DNA of 64,000 nucleotides from an uncultured Alphaproteobacteria bacterium (GCA_902599045.1 CACKEA010000002.1:62001-126000); one strand, 5' to 3'. Shown: positions 45,328-55,205, counted from the stretch's first letter. The notes: a model not told the origin generated them from the letters alone. Program-made: numbers and translations.

Positions 45328-46035
45328 ATGAATTTATACTCTACAGATTATCTACTAGATGGTAAAATTGTATATCATCAATTAAAAAAAGGTTATAGGA
45401 GTGGCATTGAGCCAATTATTTTAGCTGCCCAATGCAAAAAAAAATATAATAAAATATTAGACATGGGATCGGGATGTGGTTCAATATCATTAATAGTTGC
45501 TTATAGAAATCCTGAGTTAGAGGTTATTGGCTTTGAGAAAAATAAAATTCACCATCAAGTTGCAATTTTAAATCATAAAGAAAATAATTTTGAAAATTTA
45601 AAATTCAAGATACAAGATAATTGTATCTTTGATCCTTATTATGAAAACTACTTTGACTTAATTTTATCTAATCCACCATTTTATTTTGTAAATAAAGTTA
45701 TTCAGTCACAAGATCCTTCAATAAACTCATCAAAGTACATATCTGAGTCAGATTTAGAAAAATGGTTGAATAATTTAATCTTATATTTAAAAACAGATGG
45801 AACTGCATTTATAATAAATAGATATGAAAATACTGATTTTATGTTAGATAAGTTTAAAAATTTTAATTTAGAAGTGGCAACAACCCCTTTATTATCTTTT
45901 AAAGACTCAAAACCTAAAAATGTTCTCTTAAAAATCACTAAAAGTAATTATTTTATAGAGAAAACATTAAATGCAATTATAATCCACGATGATTTGTCAA
46001 ATTATTCTAAAGATATAGAAAATTGGTTTAAATAA
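45328..46035 (+). CDS. tRNA1(Val) A37 N6-methyltransferase-like protein
   Basis: A 235-residue SAM-dependent methyltransferase. It has an SAM loop ILDMGSGCGSISLIVAYRNPELEVIGFE near 43-70, and the N6-adenine signature LILSNPPFYF near 110. The N-terminus (YLLDGKIVYHQLKKGYRSGIEPIILAA) matches the TrmN6/YfiC group. Overlaps the peptidase gene by one base. Confidence 0.85.
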   Translation: MNLYSTDYLLDGKIVYHQLKKGYRSGIEPIILAAQCKKKYNKILDMGSGCGSISLIVAYRNPELEVIGFEKNKIHHQVAILNHKENNFENLKFKIQDNCIFDPYYENYFDLILSNPPFYFVNKVIQSQDPSINSSKYISESDLEKWLNNLILYLKTDGTAFIINRYENTDFMLDKFKNFNLEVATTPLLSFKDSKPKNVLLKITKSNYFIEKTLNAIIIHDDLSNYSKDIENWFK

Positions 46036-46829
46036 TGTTTAGTTCACAAAAAACAATAGTTTCAATTGACCTAAAGGGAATGATTGCATCTGGAAGTAGG
46101 GCCCCACTGAATATGGATAATTTAAACGGTCTATTTTCAAAATTAATGAAAATAAAATTTAATGCACTTTCGATTGTTATTAATTCTCCTGGAGGTTCGC
46201 CTGTACAATCATCTTTGATTGCTCAAAAAATAAGAGAAATTTCAGCTAAGAAAAAAGTTAAATGCTACTGTTTTGTTGAAGATGTTGCTGCGTCTGGAGG
46301 GTATTGGCTTGCATGTGCTGCCGATGAAATTTATGCAGATGTTAATTCAATAGTTGGTTCAATAGGAGTTATTTCTGGTGGGTTTGGATTTACTGATTTA
46401 ATAAAAAAAATAGGAGTAGAGAGAAGAATATTTACTGCAGGGGAAAATAAAAGTTTTTTAGATCCATTTCAAAAAGTTAATAAAAAAGATGAAGATAAAT
46501 TAATTAAACTTCAAAAATTAATACATCAAAACTTTATTGATTGGGTTTCTTCAAGAAGAAAGAAGAAACTTAATGATAAAAATAAAAAAATAATATTTTC
46601 AGGATCTTTTTGGTTAGCTAATGAAGCAAAAGATTTAGGTTTAATCGATGGAATTACATCTGAGTCAGCTTTTTTCAAAAGTAAATTTGGTGAAAAGACA
46701 AAAATAAAGAAAATTAAACAACCAAAGTCCTTAAAACAAAAGTTAGGACTTGGTATTAATTCTTTTAATAGTGAAGATTTAATTACTAAAGCAAAAGAAG
46801 AACTTCTTTTTAATAAATTTGGTATCTGA
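46035..46829 (+). CDS. S49 family signal peptide peptidase (SppA/SohB-like)
   Basis: A 264-residue S49 serine protease. The catalytic Ser is in EDVAASGGYWLACAADEIYA near 87, the Lys in AGENKSFLDPFQKV near 135, and NSPGGSPVQSSLIA near 50. There is no obvious N-terminal membrane anchor, so cytoplasmic or peripheral location is possible. It is followed at three bases by glyS. Confidence 0.9.
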   Translation: MFSSQKTIVSIDLKGMIASGSRAPLNMDNLNGLFSKLMKIKFNALSIVINSPGGSPVQSSLIAQKIREISAKKKVKCYCFVEDVAASGGYWLACAADEIYADVNSIVGSIGVISGGFGFTDLIKKIGVERRIFTAGENKSFLDPFQKVNKKDEDKLIKLQKLIHQNFIDWVSSRRKKKLNDKNKKIIFSGSFWLANEAKDLGLIDGITSESAFFKSKFGEKTKIKKIKQPKSLKQKLGLGINSFNSEDLITKAKEELLFNKFGI

Positions 46830-46832
46830 TAA

Positions 46833-48197
46833 ATGACAGCAGATAATATGGAAGACCTAGTATCCTTATGTAAAAGAAGGGGCTTTATTTTCCCATCTAA
46901 TGACATTTATGGAGGCATGAAAGGACTATATGACTTTGGGCCTATGGGTGTAGAGCTTAAACTAAATTTAAAATCAGCATGGTGGAAATCAATGGTCTAT
47001 GAAAGAGACGATGTTGAAGGACTGGACTCCACTATTTTAACTTCACCCACTGTTTTGAAATATTCCGGTCATGAGGATACATTCTCTGATCCATTAGTTG
47101 ATTGCAAGGTCTGCAAAGCAAGATTTAGAGCAGACCAATTAGAAAATAGTGAGTGCCCTAGAGGAGGGTCCTTAACTAATTGTAAATCCAAGGATTTAAC
47201 TGAAGCAAGGCCATTTAATTTAATGTTCAAAACTGCAATAGGACCAGTTGATGATGGTAGCTCATTTGCATATTTAAGACCTGAGACAGCTCAACAGATT
47301 TTTGTAAACTTCAAAAATGTTGTTGACTCTACTAGTAGAGTGCCCCCTTTTGGTATAGCTCAAATTGGAAAAGCATTTAGAAATGAAATTACACCAAGAA
47401 ACTTTATTTTTAGGGTTAGAGAGTTTGAACAAATGGAGCTTGAGTATTTTGTCAAACCTGGTTCTGATGAAGATTGGCATAAATATTGGTTAGATAAACG
47501 TTTAAATTGGTGGGCTGAACAAGGAGTCAAATCAGAAAAATTAAAATTACTTGAAGTCGAGAAAAAAGATTTATCTCACTATTCAAAAGCTACATTCGAC
47601 ATTATGTACGACTTCCCCCATGGTCTTGAAGAACTTGAGGGTATTGCTAATAGAACTGATTTTGACTTAGGATCTCACTCTAAAAATCAAAAAGATTTTA
47701 ATATTAAAGCTAATATTCAAGAAAATAAAAACTCTACAACAAAATTAGCTATTCAAGATTTGGAAAACAAAGAATGGTTTATACCTTTTGTTATAGAACC
47801 TTCTGCAGGAGTAGAGAGAGGTGTTTTGGCTGTTTTGAATGAGGCTTATACTATTGAGGAAGCTAAAAGAACTTTGCTTAAGCTTAAACCTCATTTATCG
47901 CCAATCAAAGCAGCTGTAATCCCACTAAAAAGAAATAACTCTGATTTGGTTAACATTGCTAATAATGTTAAATCAGAACTTCAATCACTTGGTTTAGGAA
48001 GAGTTATGGTTGAAAATACTGGAAATATTGGCAAAAATTATCGTAGACATGATGAAATAGGAACGCCTTTATGTATCACAATTGATTTTGAAACTCTTGA
48101 AAATCAGACAGTTACAATTCGTGACAGAGATACAATGAAACAAGAAAAAGTATCTTTATCTGAAGTTGCAAACTATTACTCTAAATATTTTAAGTAA
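46833..48197 (+). CDS. glyS: glycyl-tRNA synthetase, dimeric (alpha2) type
   Basis: A single-chain class II glycyl-tRNA synthetase of 454 residues. Motif 2 ([25 protein letters not shown]) lies near 178-202, and [24 protein letters not shown] near 20. Motif 3 is [21 protein letters not shown] near 320, followed by the anticodon-binding domain. Most Alphaproteobacteria use the GlyQ/GlyS two-gene enzyme instead, so this type is unusual and may be horizontally acquired. Zinc-type Cys ([13 protein letters not shown]) are partly present in the insertion. Confidence 0.95.
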   Translation: MTADNMEDLVSLCKRRGFIFPSNDIYGGMKGLYDFGPMGVELKLNLKSAWWKSMVYERDDVEGLDSTILTSPTVLKYSGHEDTFSDPLVDCKVCKARFRADQLENSECPRGGSLTNCKSKDLTEARPFNLMFKTAIGPVDDGSSFAYLRPETAQQIFVNFKNVVDSTSRVPPFGIAQIGKAFRNEITPRNFIFRVREFEQMELEYFVKPGSDEDWHKYWLDKRLNWWAEQGVKSEKLKLLEVEKKDLSHYSKATFDIMYDFPHGLEELEGIANRTDFDLGSHSKNQKDFNIKANIQENKNSTTKLAIQDLENKEWFIPFVIEPSAGVERGVLAVLNEAYTIEEAKRTLLKLKPHLSPIKAAVIPLKRNNSDLVNIANNVKSELQSLGLGRVMVENTGNIGKNYRRHDEIGTPLCITIDFETLENQTVTIRDRDTMKQEKVSLSEVANYYSKYFK

Positions 48198-48198
48198 T

Positions 48199-48780
48199 TT
48201 ATTTTTTAAGAACCACGGGTTCTCTTAAAATAAAATAATTATTTAATTGAAATAATATTTCAAAATTATTAGGGAGATTTTGTGGTTTTTGCTCAAATAA
48301 TTTGACTGTAACTTTTTTTTTATTTAGTTGTCGATGCTTTATTCTTGAAACCACCTCTTGTCCTACAAAGCATCCCTTTGAATAATCCACTAATTCATCA
48401 TTGATTTCTGATGGGAGCAAAGAGGAATGTTTAAGGAGGTTAGCATCAATATTACCAGATGATAGTTGATTTAATATATATTTTTCGTCGTATTCAGTAG
48501 CATCAATATTTTCAATATGAAGATTTACATCAGATAATGATGCATATTTTTTTAAATAAGTGGCTAAATCATTTTGATCATTAGTACAAACTAAATCATA
48601 AGATTCCTTTGAAGTAGTAATTTTTATTTCATATAGAATCTTTCCTTGAGGGGTAAGTATATAACTGAACAACTCTTCCTCTAATTTATTCAAGTCGTTG
48701 GTAATAATATTTTGTAAAAAATCAAATCTTTCTGATCCAGATACTTTAATTTTTATTGGATTAAGTGTTTCAATTTGCAT
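48199..48780 (-). CDS. YgfZ/GcvT-like folate-binding protein, short
   Basis: A 193-residue protein with the signature KGCFVGQEVVSRIKHR near 138 that defines YgfZ proteins, involved in maintenance of Fe-S enzymes via folate. The N-terminal strand SGSERFDFLQNIITNDLNKL and YDLVC, typical of the GcvT-like fold, are present. E. coli YgfZ is 326 residues; alphaproteobacterial forms are shorter, but this one is especially short. Convergent with glyS. Confidence 0.85.
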   Translation of the reverse strand: MQIETLNPIKIKVSGSERFDFLQNIITNDLNKLEEELFSYILTPQGKILYEIKITTSKESYDLVCTNDQNDLATYLKKYASLSDVNLHIENIDATEYDEKYILNQLSSGNIDANLLKHSSLLPSEINDELVDYSKGCFVGQEVVSRIKHRQLNKKKVTVKLFEQKPQNLPNNFEILFQLNNYFILREPVVLKK

Positions 48781-48806
48781 GTAATATATTATCTATATGT
48801 ATATAT

Positions 48807-49727
48807 ATGCATTTATTATTTATTTCTTCAAATAGAATAGGTGACTCACTAATTAACCTCCAAGTCCTAAATAAGTATATACGAAAAAATAAGAAAAATA
48901 TTGAAGTAACATTAGTTTCTGGTTCTCTACCAATGCCAATCTATGATGATTATAATATGATTTCTAAAAGGGTAATATTAACCAAGAAAAAATATAATTT
49001 ACATTGGTTTAAACTGTATAAAGAGCTCTCTGCATTCAGATATGATGAAATAGTGGATTTTAGATCTTCTCTTATTGGTTATTTCTTAAGGGTAAAAAAA
49101 AGAAATATATTTAGGATGAAAAAATCTAAAAATATATATGAACAGATACATCATAAATTTGATACAGATTTAAAAAAAGACTTTAAAATATTAACTGATC
49201 GAGTACGAAATATTTTCCCAAATTCAAATTATGCATGTTTAGCCCCTTTTACAAATTGGGCTCCTAAAGAGTGGCCTACGGAACAATATGTAAACATTGC
49301 TAAGTATTTAATAGATATAGGAATAGATAAAATATTTATTTTAGGATCAGAAGAGGAGAGTTCGAAATTTCATCATTTTGAGTCAGTACTGGGTAATAAG
49401 GTAATTAATAGATGCGGTAAGCAACATATTCTCAATGATTATGGTTTATTACAAAAATCTAGACTTTTTATTGGCAATGACTCTTCCATGATGCATATGG
49501 CCGCTTTAAGTAAAACTCCAACTTTAGGACTTTTCGGTCCAACTAATGATAATATCTATTTCCCAGAAATCTTTGATCATTGTCACTTAGTTAGGTCAAC
49601 ACAGTCCTTTGAAAATCTTGTGAGTAAAACTCAAAACTATACTTTAAATAATTGTTTAATGAATGATGTGTCTTATAATCAGGTGATTGATAAAGTAAAT
49701 TATATATTAAATGCTCAAAATTTTTAG
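48807..49727 (+). CDS. glycosyltransferase family 9 (heptosyltransferase-like)
   Basis: Start set at ATG 48807 (MHLLFISSNRIGDSL); the frame is open 14 codons earlier. The 306-residue product has the GT9 N-terminal RIGDSLINLQVL and the C-terminal nucleotide-sugar segment: APFTNWAPKEWPTEQY near 155, FILGSEEES near 185, CGKQHILNDYGLLQKSRLFIGNDSSMMHMAALSKTPTLGLFGPTN near 210-255. It probably adds a heptose or similar sugar to lipopolysaccharide. Confidence 0.88.
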   Translation: MHLLFISSNRIGDSLINLQVLNKYIRKNKKNIEVTLVSGSLPMPIYDDYNMISKRVILTKKKYNLHWFKLYKELSAFRYDEIVDFRSSLIGYFLRVKKRNIFRMKKSKNIYEQIHHKFDTDLKKDFKILTDRVRNIFPNSNYACLAPFTNWAPKEWPTEQYVNIAKYLIDIGIDKIFILGSEEESSKFHHFESVLGNKVINRCGKQHILNDYGLLQKSRLFIGNDSSMMHMAALSKTPTLGLFGPTNDNIYFPEIFDHCHLVRSTQSFENLVSKTQNYTLNNCLMNDVSYNQVIDKVNYILNAQNF

Positions 49728-50724
49728 GCCTTGTGATTTTCATGTTCACTTAAGAGAAGGACAAGTTTTAAAACATGTTTTAAAAGAAAATAATAAAAAT
49801 TTTCAAAAAATTTTAGTTATGCCAAATTTAGCAAAACCAATAACTAATGAAAAAATTTTATCTAAATACAGAGCATTAGTCTTAAAAAATAATCGAAACA
49901 CTGAAATACTTTTTACTATCTATTTAAATCAAGATTGTAAGATTTCAGATTTAAAAAATATGATAAAAAATAATCTGTTTTTTGCAGCCAAATTATATCC
50001 CCTTCATGCAACTACTAATTCCTCCTCAGGAGTAAAAGATATCAAAAAAATGTCAAAATACTTTGATTTTCTGGAAAAAAATAAAATTCCATTATGTTTA
50101 CATGGAGAACATATCCACAAAGATGACGATCCTTATGAACGTGAAAAGAGATTTCTTGAGTATGAGTTATCTTGGCTTGTAAAAAATTTTAAAAGTCTAA
50201 AAATAACTTTAGAACACATAACCACTAAAGATTCTGTAGATTTTGTAAAATCAAATAATAACATAGCTGCTTCTATAACAACCCATCATTTATTAGAAAA
50301 TACAAATACTTTTCTTGGAGACTATTTAAAACCAGAATTATTTTGCAAACCAATCATAAAAAGTAAAAAACACCAAAAATCACTACTTAGTGCTGCTCTA
50401 TCTGGTAATTCGAAGTTTTTCTTTGGCTCCGACTCAGCTCCTCATCTTAAAAATTATAAATTTACTGAAAGTTGTTGTGCGGGGGTTTATTCAACTAAAT
50501 ATTCAGTATCAAATATATTGGAACTTTTTTATTCCTCAAAAAAAACTAATAATTTGAATAAATTTCTAACAATCAATGGATGCAAGCATTACAATCTTAA
50601 ATTCGATAAAAAACTAATTTCATATGTGAGACAAAAAGATTTTAAATTTCAAAAATATTCAAAATTTAAAAATGATAGTCTAATTAACTATAACCACTTT
50701 AAAAATCACTGGATTAAAAATTAA
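49711..50724 (+). CDS. pyrC: dihydroorotase
   Basis: Class II dihydroorotase of pyrimidine synthesis, 337 residues. The metal motif DFHVHLRE is near 9, the carboxylated Lys is in FAAKLYPLHATTNSSSG near 94, HGEH near 127, LEHITT near 165 and GSDSAPH near 235. All metal ligands look present. It overlaps the GT9 gene by 17 bases. Confidence 0.95.
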   Translation: MLKIFRPCDFHVHLREGQVLKHVLKENNKNFQKILVMPNLAKPITNEKILSKYRALVLKNNRNTEILFTIYLNQDCKISDLKNMIKNNLFFAAKLYPLHATTNSSSGVKDIKKMSKYFDFLEKNKIPLCLHGEHIHKDDDPYEREKRFLEYELSWLVKNFKSLKITLEHITTKDSVDFVKSNNNIAASITTHHLLENTNTFLGDYLKPELFCKPIIKSKKHQKSLLSAALSGNSKFFFGSDSAPHLKNYKFTESCCAGVYSTKYSVSNILELFYSSKKTNNLNKFLTINGCKHYNLKFDKKLISYVRQKDFKFQKYSKFKNDSLINYNHFKNHWIKN

Positions 50725-51752
50725 GCCAATATTTTGGTAAAATGACCCATTTTCCTGCCAATTTTTGACTCTTTTTTATAATAATCATGAAAATATTCAT
50801 CTTTTTTGAATTCTTTATCACGATAATTATAAATATCCTCTCCAAGAATATTTGTCATTTCAGATTTATATCTTAGTAACGGCTTTATTTTTTCAAGATC
50901 GCATACAGATCTGAGGTGGGATTCAAACTGACTTACATTATATGACTCAATAGTTAAATGCCCTGAGTTGTGCACTCTAGGAGCTATCTCATTTAATAAT
51001 AATTCATTTTTATCTGTAATAAAAAACTCTAAACAGAAAGTACCAACATAACTTATTTTCTTGGCAAAATTAACAGCATGGTTTTTTGCCTCCTCAATAA
51101 TTGATTGATTTGAATTTGCTGGTGAATATGATTTGAAAAGAATTTGATCTTTATGAACATTTTCTATCGGCTGATAGGTAAAAATTGTTCCATCTTGATA
51201 CCTCACAGCAATAATAGAAATTTCTTGTTGTAAATTTATTTTCTTTTCTAAGATATAATCATTTTCAGATATTCCAGGTATTTCTTTTGAACTATTAATT
51301 ATATACTGTCCTTTACCATCATATCCAAGCTTGCGAGTCTTTAATATTGCGGGAAAGAAATCCGCATTAACAGATTTTAAATCTTCCATATCTTTAATTT
51401 CAATATATGGAACTGTGGGAATATTTATTTCATTTACATAATTTTTTTCAGTTAAACGGTCCTGAATAATTTTATTAATTTGGGAGCTAGGAGATACCGC
51501 TATTTTATTTTCTATATACGACAAAGTCTTAAATGGAATATTCTCAAACTCATAAGTAATAAAATCACATCCTTCAATGAAAGTGTCTATTTCATCAAAA
51601 TCATCATATTGTTTGATAGCATAATTATTTGCATATTTAATTGCTGGGGAATCAGTAGTGTCGGTGTAAATAAACGTTTGGATATTCAATTTTTTAGCTA
51701 CTTGACATAACATCATACCAAGTTGACCTCCACCTAGTATACCAATTATCAT
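50721..51752 (-). CDS. purK: N5-carboxyaminoimidazole ribonucleotide synthetase
   Basis: ATP-grasp enzyme of purine synthesis that carboxylates AIR. The 343-residue product starts IGILGGGQLGMMLCQVAKKL and has VSPSSQINKIIQDRLTEKNY near 85, LKTRKLGYDGKGQYII near 141 and LLNEIAPRVHNSGHLTIES near 262. The stop overlaps pyrC by four bases and the start shares a base with the purE stop. Confidence 0.95.
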   Translation of the reverse strand: MIIGILGGGQLGMMLCQVAKKLNIQTFIYTDTTDSPAIKYANNYAIKQYDDFDEIDTFIEGCDFITYEFENIPFKTLSYIENKIAVSPSSQINKIIQDRLTEKNYVNEINIPTVPYIEIKDMEDLKSVNADFFPAILKTRKLGYDGKGQYIINSSKEIPGISENDYILEKKINLQQEISIIAVRYQDGTIFTYQPIENVHKDQILFKSYSPANSNQSIIEEAKNHAVNFAKKISYVGTFCLEFFITDKNELLLNEIAPRVHNSGHLTIESYNVSQFESHLRSVCDLEKIKPLLRYKSEMTNILGEDIYNYRDKEFKKDEYFHDYYKKESKIGRKMGHFTKILA

Positions 51753-52240
51753 TACTTAGGTGTCTTTTTGACTTTTTTTGTTTGAGCCAGTCTCCATTTA
51801 ATCAATTGATTTTCAACTTTAGAGTCGAAATTACTAATAATTGAAGCTGCATATAAAGCAGCATTTTTTGCTCCATTTTCACCAATTGCAACAGTTCCAA
51901 CAGGAACACCAAAAGGCATTTGTGCTATAGAAAGTAAACTATCCAATCCTTTTAATGTTTTTGACTCAATGGGAATACCAATTACTGGGATGTGAGTTAT
52001 AGCTGCGATCATACCAGGTAAATGAGCCGCGCCGCCAGCACCTGCAATTATTATCTTGATACCTTTGTCGTAAGCTTGTTCTGCATATTCATATAACCTT
52101 TTTGGGGTTCGGTGCGCAGAAACTATTTTTTTTTCGTGACTAATCTTTAATTCTTTTAATACAGTGCTTGTATGTTTAAGAGTTGACCAGTCACTTTGGC
52201 TACCCATTACGATTGAAATTTTAGGATTAGATAGTTTCAT
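51752..52240 (-). CDS. purE: N5-CAIR mutase
   Basis: 162-residue class I PurE converting N5-CAIR to CAIR. It shows VMGSQSDWSTLK near 11, VSAHRTPKRLYEYAEQA near 40 (catalytic His), GAGGAAHLPGMIAA near 67 and IGIPIESKTLKGLDSLLSIAQMP near 87. It overlaps the upstream SDR gene by four bases and is followed by purK. Confidence 0.95.
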   Translation of the reverse strand: MKLSNPKISIVMGSQSDWSTLKHTSTVLKELKISHEKKIVSAHRTPKRLYEYAEQAYDKGIKIIIAGAGGAAHLPGMIAAITHIPVIGIPIESKTLKGLDSLLSIAQMPFGVPVGTVAIGENGAKNAALYAASIISNFDSKVENQLIKWRLAQTKKVKKTPK

Positions 52241-53007
52241 TTTTTTGAAAATTTTTTCTCAGTAATTTTAAAATAAAAATTATATGGTAATAGCTTACCA
52301 AATTTCATTATAGAATTAAAAGGAAAAGGAAATGTAATCTCGAAGCCTTTTTTATATATTTTATTAAAAATTATCTCAGCTGCCTTATTAGGGGACATTA
52401 AATAGGGCATTTTGAATGTATTTACTTTTGTGGCAGGAGTTTCTACAAATCCTGGGCATATTAATTTTACATTTAATCCATTATAAATTTCAGATTTCAT
52501 AGACTCAGCCAAATTTATTAATGCTGCCTTTGAGGGTCCATATAAAATAGACTTTGGAAGACCTTTATATCCTGCAGTTGATGACATTAATGCTATAGTA
52601 TTTTTTGAGTTGAGTTTGAAATTCTTTCTTATCAATTCTAAAGATAAATAAATACTAAGAACATTAGTATTAAATGTTAGTTTGGCATTTTCAAAATTAA
52701 AATCATTAAAACTATCAGGTATATAAATTCCTGCATTTAAGATAAATGTGTTTATGTTTCTATTTTTCTTAAATACTTCTTCTATTATTGATTTACTCGA
52801 GTCAAAATCTGCTAAATCTGTTTTTATAAACTCAAATTTAGTATTATTTAATGTTGTGGGAGGTATCTTTGTATTGTCCCTAGCTAAGCCTATAACACTC
52901 CAGCCCTGTTTAAGATATTCCTCGCAAAGCGCATGGCCAATCCCACTGCTTGCGCCTGTTATAAAAACTTTGCTATCTTGTGTATTCGCTGATGAATTTT
53001 TTTGCAT
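52237..53007 (-). CDS. SDR family oxidoreductase
   Basis: A 256-residue short-chain dehydrogenase: ITGASSGIGHA near 16, ILNAGIY near 90, MSSTAGYKGLPKSILYGPSKAALINLAESM near 141-170 with the YxxxK pair, and CPGFVETPATK near 187. It begins inside the 3' end of the photolyase-like gene (35-base overlap), and the start codon choice is therefore uncertain. Substrate unknown. Confidence 0.88.
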   Translation of the reverse strand: MQKNSSANTQDSKVFITGASSGIGHALCEEYLKQGWSVIGLARDNTKIPPTTLNNTKFEFIKTDLADFDSSKSIIEEVFKKNRNINTFILNAGIYIPDSFNDFNFENAKLTFNTNVLSIYLSLELIRKNFKLNSKNTIALMSSTAGYKGLPKSILYGPSKAALINLAESMKSEIYNGLNVKLICPGFVETPATKVNTFKMPYLMSPNKAAEIIFNKIYKKGFEITFPFPFNSIMKFGKLLPYNFYFKITEKKFSKK

Positions 53008-54460
53008 TAGAAATATGAGTACTAATTTTAGATTTGTCCATTTTATTTACAGTATAGTACATCATAGAGAGCCTCTGGTTAGTCTTAAAATAATTTTTAT
53101 TTTTATATATAAAATTCCAGTATAAACCATCCAATGTTTGAGTCCAATCACCTCGACTATAATTACTCATTTTCAACAAGTAATTCGATCCACATAAATA
53201 AGGTTTTGTTGCAAATATTCCTCCATCACTAAACATTCCCATTCCATAAACATTTGGTGTCATCACCCAATCTGAGGAGTCGATAAATGTCTCCATAAAC
53301 CATTTATAGACCTCTGAAGGTTTAAGACCTGATAAGTTCATTATATTACTAATTACCATTAGTCTTGGAATATGATGAACGTAACCACATTTATTTAAAT
53401 TAGATATCATGTCATTTAAAATTGGAATATTAGTTGTTCCTTCATACCAATGTTTTGTTAATTTTCTAGAATTTCCAAAAAAATTACCTTTATTAAAATC
53501 TTTATAATAATGGATATTTAAGTACCTCATAAATTCTCTCCACCCAAAGATTTGTCTAATAAAGCCTTCATAATTGTTGACACCAACTTTAGTATATGAA
53601 ATTAAATTTAATCGATTTAATACGTCCTTTGGAGTTAATAAACCCATGTTTAATGGAGCACTAATTAAACTATGGTTTATATATGGATCATTAATTCTTA
53701 TAAAATCTTCGTAATGGCCAAAATTTTCTAGTTTTTCATTAATGAAATTATCAAGAACTTTAAATGAGTCTTTAAAATTCATAGGAAAAATTATTTTTTT
53801 TTCTAAAATTCCAAAATGGTTTGCAAAAAACTTATTAATTAATTTCTTAATATCTTCGTAATGTTTTGACTCAAACATATAAGATTGAGGACTCTCATAT
53901 TCTTTTGGGACTCTTTTTCTATTATCTTCATCAAAACTCCATTTATCTCCAATAGGCTTGTTATCTTTGACAAATATTTCAAAAGTTTTTCTAACATTAC
54001 TGTAAAAATTAGCTAACTGAGGTTTTTTGGTCGTAACCATGCCCTGATAGTCAGACCTACTTACAAGAAACATAGGTGATTTATGAAAGGTTAATTCAAT
54101 TTTGTTAACTTTACAAAATTGTTCAAATTTTATTCTAAATTCTAAGTCCTCTATCTCAAAAATATTAATTTTAAAAATATTTTTAGATACCAAGAAGCTT
54201 TTTAAGCCTTCAAAATAGTCCTTAAAATTAGAAATATTTTTATCAAGGGTAATATAATTTACTTTGAAATTATTTTTTTTTAAATAGTCCCCATATTCTC
54301 TCATAGAGGCTAGAAAATAATATATTTTTTGTTTGTGATGTTTAAAATAGCTACAAAGACCAAGATCCTCTTGAATAAAAAATTCACATGAATTTTTAAA
54401 ATCTTTTAAATTCTTCTTTTCAAATAACTGATTTCCAAGAACTACAAAGCACTCTTTCAT
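52973..54460 (-). CDS. cryptochrome/photolyase family protein (FeS-BCP-like)
   Basis: A 495-residue flavoprotein of the prokaryotic (6-4) photolyase / FeS-BCP group. Matching segments are VLGNQLF near 7, ASMREYGDYLKK near 51, FIRQIFGWREFMRYLNIHYY near 300, CGYVHHIPRLMVISNIMNLSG near 350, WFMETFIDSSDWVMTPNVYGMGMFSDGG near 380 and KPYLCGSNYLLKMSNY near 413. PhrB-type proteins carry a [4Fe-4S] cluster whose last three Cys follow MSxY; here the segment continues SRGDWTQTLDGLYW with those Cys absent and a deletion. It lies between two SDR genes on the same strand. DNA repair or blue-light sensing is possible. Confidence 0.88.
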   Translation of the reverse strand: MKECFVVLGNQLFEKKNLKDFKNSCEFFIQEDLGLCSYFKHHKQKIYYFLASMREYGDYLKKNNFKVNYITLDKNISNFKDYFEGLKSFLVSKNIFKINIFEIEDLEFRIKFEQFCKVNKIELTFHKSPMFLVSRSDYQGMVTTKKPQLANFYSNVRKTFEIFVKDNKPIGDKWSFDEDNRKRVPKEYESPQSYMFESKHYEDIKKLINKFFANHFGILEKKIIFPMNFKDSFKVLDNFINEKLENFGHYEDFIRINDPYINHSLISAPLNMGLLTPKDVLNRLNLISYTKVGVNNYEGFIRQIFGWREFMRYLNIHYYKDFNKGNFFGNSRKLTKHWYEGTTNIPILNDMISNLNKCGYVHHIPRLMVISNIMNLSGLKPSEVYKWFMETFIDSSDWVMTPNVYGMGMFSDGGIFATKPYLCGSNYLLKMSNYSRGDWTQTLDGLYWNFIYKNKNYFKTNQRLSMMYYTVNKMDKSKISTHISNAKKFISEYTR

Positions 54461-54470
54461 TAAGGATTAA

Positions 54471-55172
54471 TTATCTTGTAATTAAGGTAGATCTACCACC
54501 GTCAACTTGAAAATTTTGACCTGTAATCCATGATGATTTTTCAGATATTAAAAAGGAAGCTAAGTTTCCTATGTCATCTCCTGTACCAAGTCTTGACATT
54601 GGATGAAGTTTGCCTATTCCCTCAGCAACTTTTTCATTTGATACCATAAAATTTGACATTTTAGACACAGATAGACTCGGAGATATCGTATTAAATCTTA
54701 TCTTGGGTGCATAATCAGCAGCTAAAGAATTTGACAAACCTATTAAGGCACTTTTAGCTGAGGCTATTGCAGTATGATTTTTAAATCCCCTTACAGCAGC
54801 AATTGAAGAAAAAAACACGACAGAGGATGACTCAGACATTTTACTAATACTGTGGTTTAAAAAATGTACGATATTATAAAAGTTTTCATCCATAATTTTT
54901 TTAAAATCATCTAAGCTTGTACTAGAAAAAGGTTTAAGATTTATGGAACCAATTGCAAAAACAATGCCAGAGATTTGGTAATCAATATTTTTAATAAAAT
55001 TTTCTGTCTCAGAAAAATCGTTTATATCCAATAAATTTTTTTCAAAACTACCTTCAACTTCACCATCGAAAGCGCTTCTTGATAGAAGGACTAATTCATT
55101 ATCATCTTTTAAATTTGCAATACATGATTTACCTACAGAACCGTTAGCTCCTATTATCAGAATTTTACTCAT
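54471..55172 (-). CDS. SDR-like protein lacking the catalytic Tyr
   Basis: A 233-residue Rossmann protein starting KILIIGANGSVGKS. The Ser region VVFFSSIAAVRG near 116 is followed by HTAIASAKSALIGLSNSLAADYAP; the Lys of YxxxK is present but the Tyr position is Ile. Late motifs NTISPSLSVSKM, HPMSRLGTGDDIGNLASFLIS and ITGQNFQVDGG match enoyl-reductase-like SDRs. A known subgroup with the same Tyr loss exists, so binding or a different mechanism is likely. Upstream of the photolyase-like gene. Confidence 0.83.
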   Translation of the reverse strand: MSKILIIGANGSVGKSCIANLKDDNELVLLSRSAFDGEVEGSFEKNLLDINDFSETENFIKNIDYQISGIVFAIGSINLKPFSSTSLDDFKKIMDENFYNIVHFLNHSISKMSESSSVVFFSSIAAVRGFKNHTAIASAKSALIGLSNSLAADYAPKIRFNTISPSLSVSKMSNFMVSNEKVAEGIGKLHPMSRLGTGDDIGNLASFLISEKSSWITGQNFQVDGGRSTLITR

Positions 55173-55205
55173 AAACTATTATACCAAATCAGGCTCTAAT
55201 TAGAT

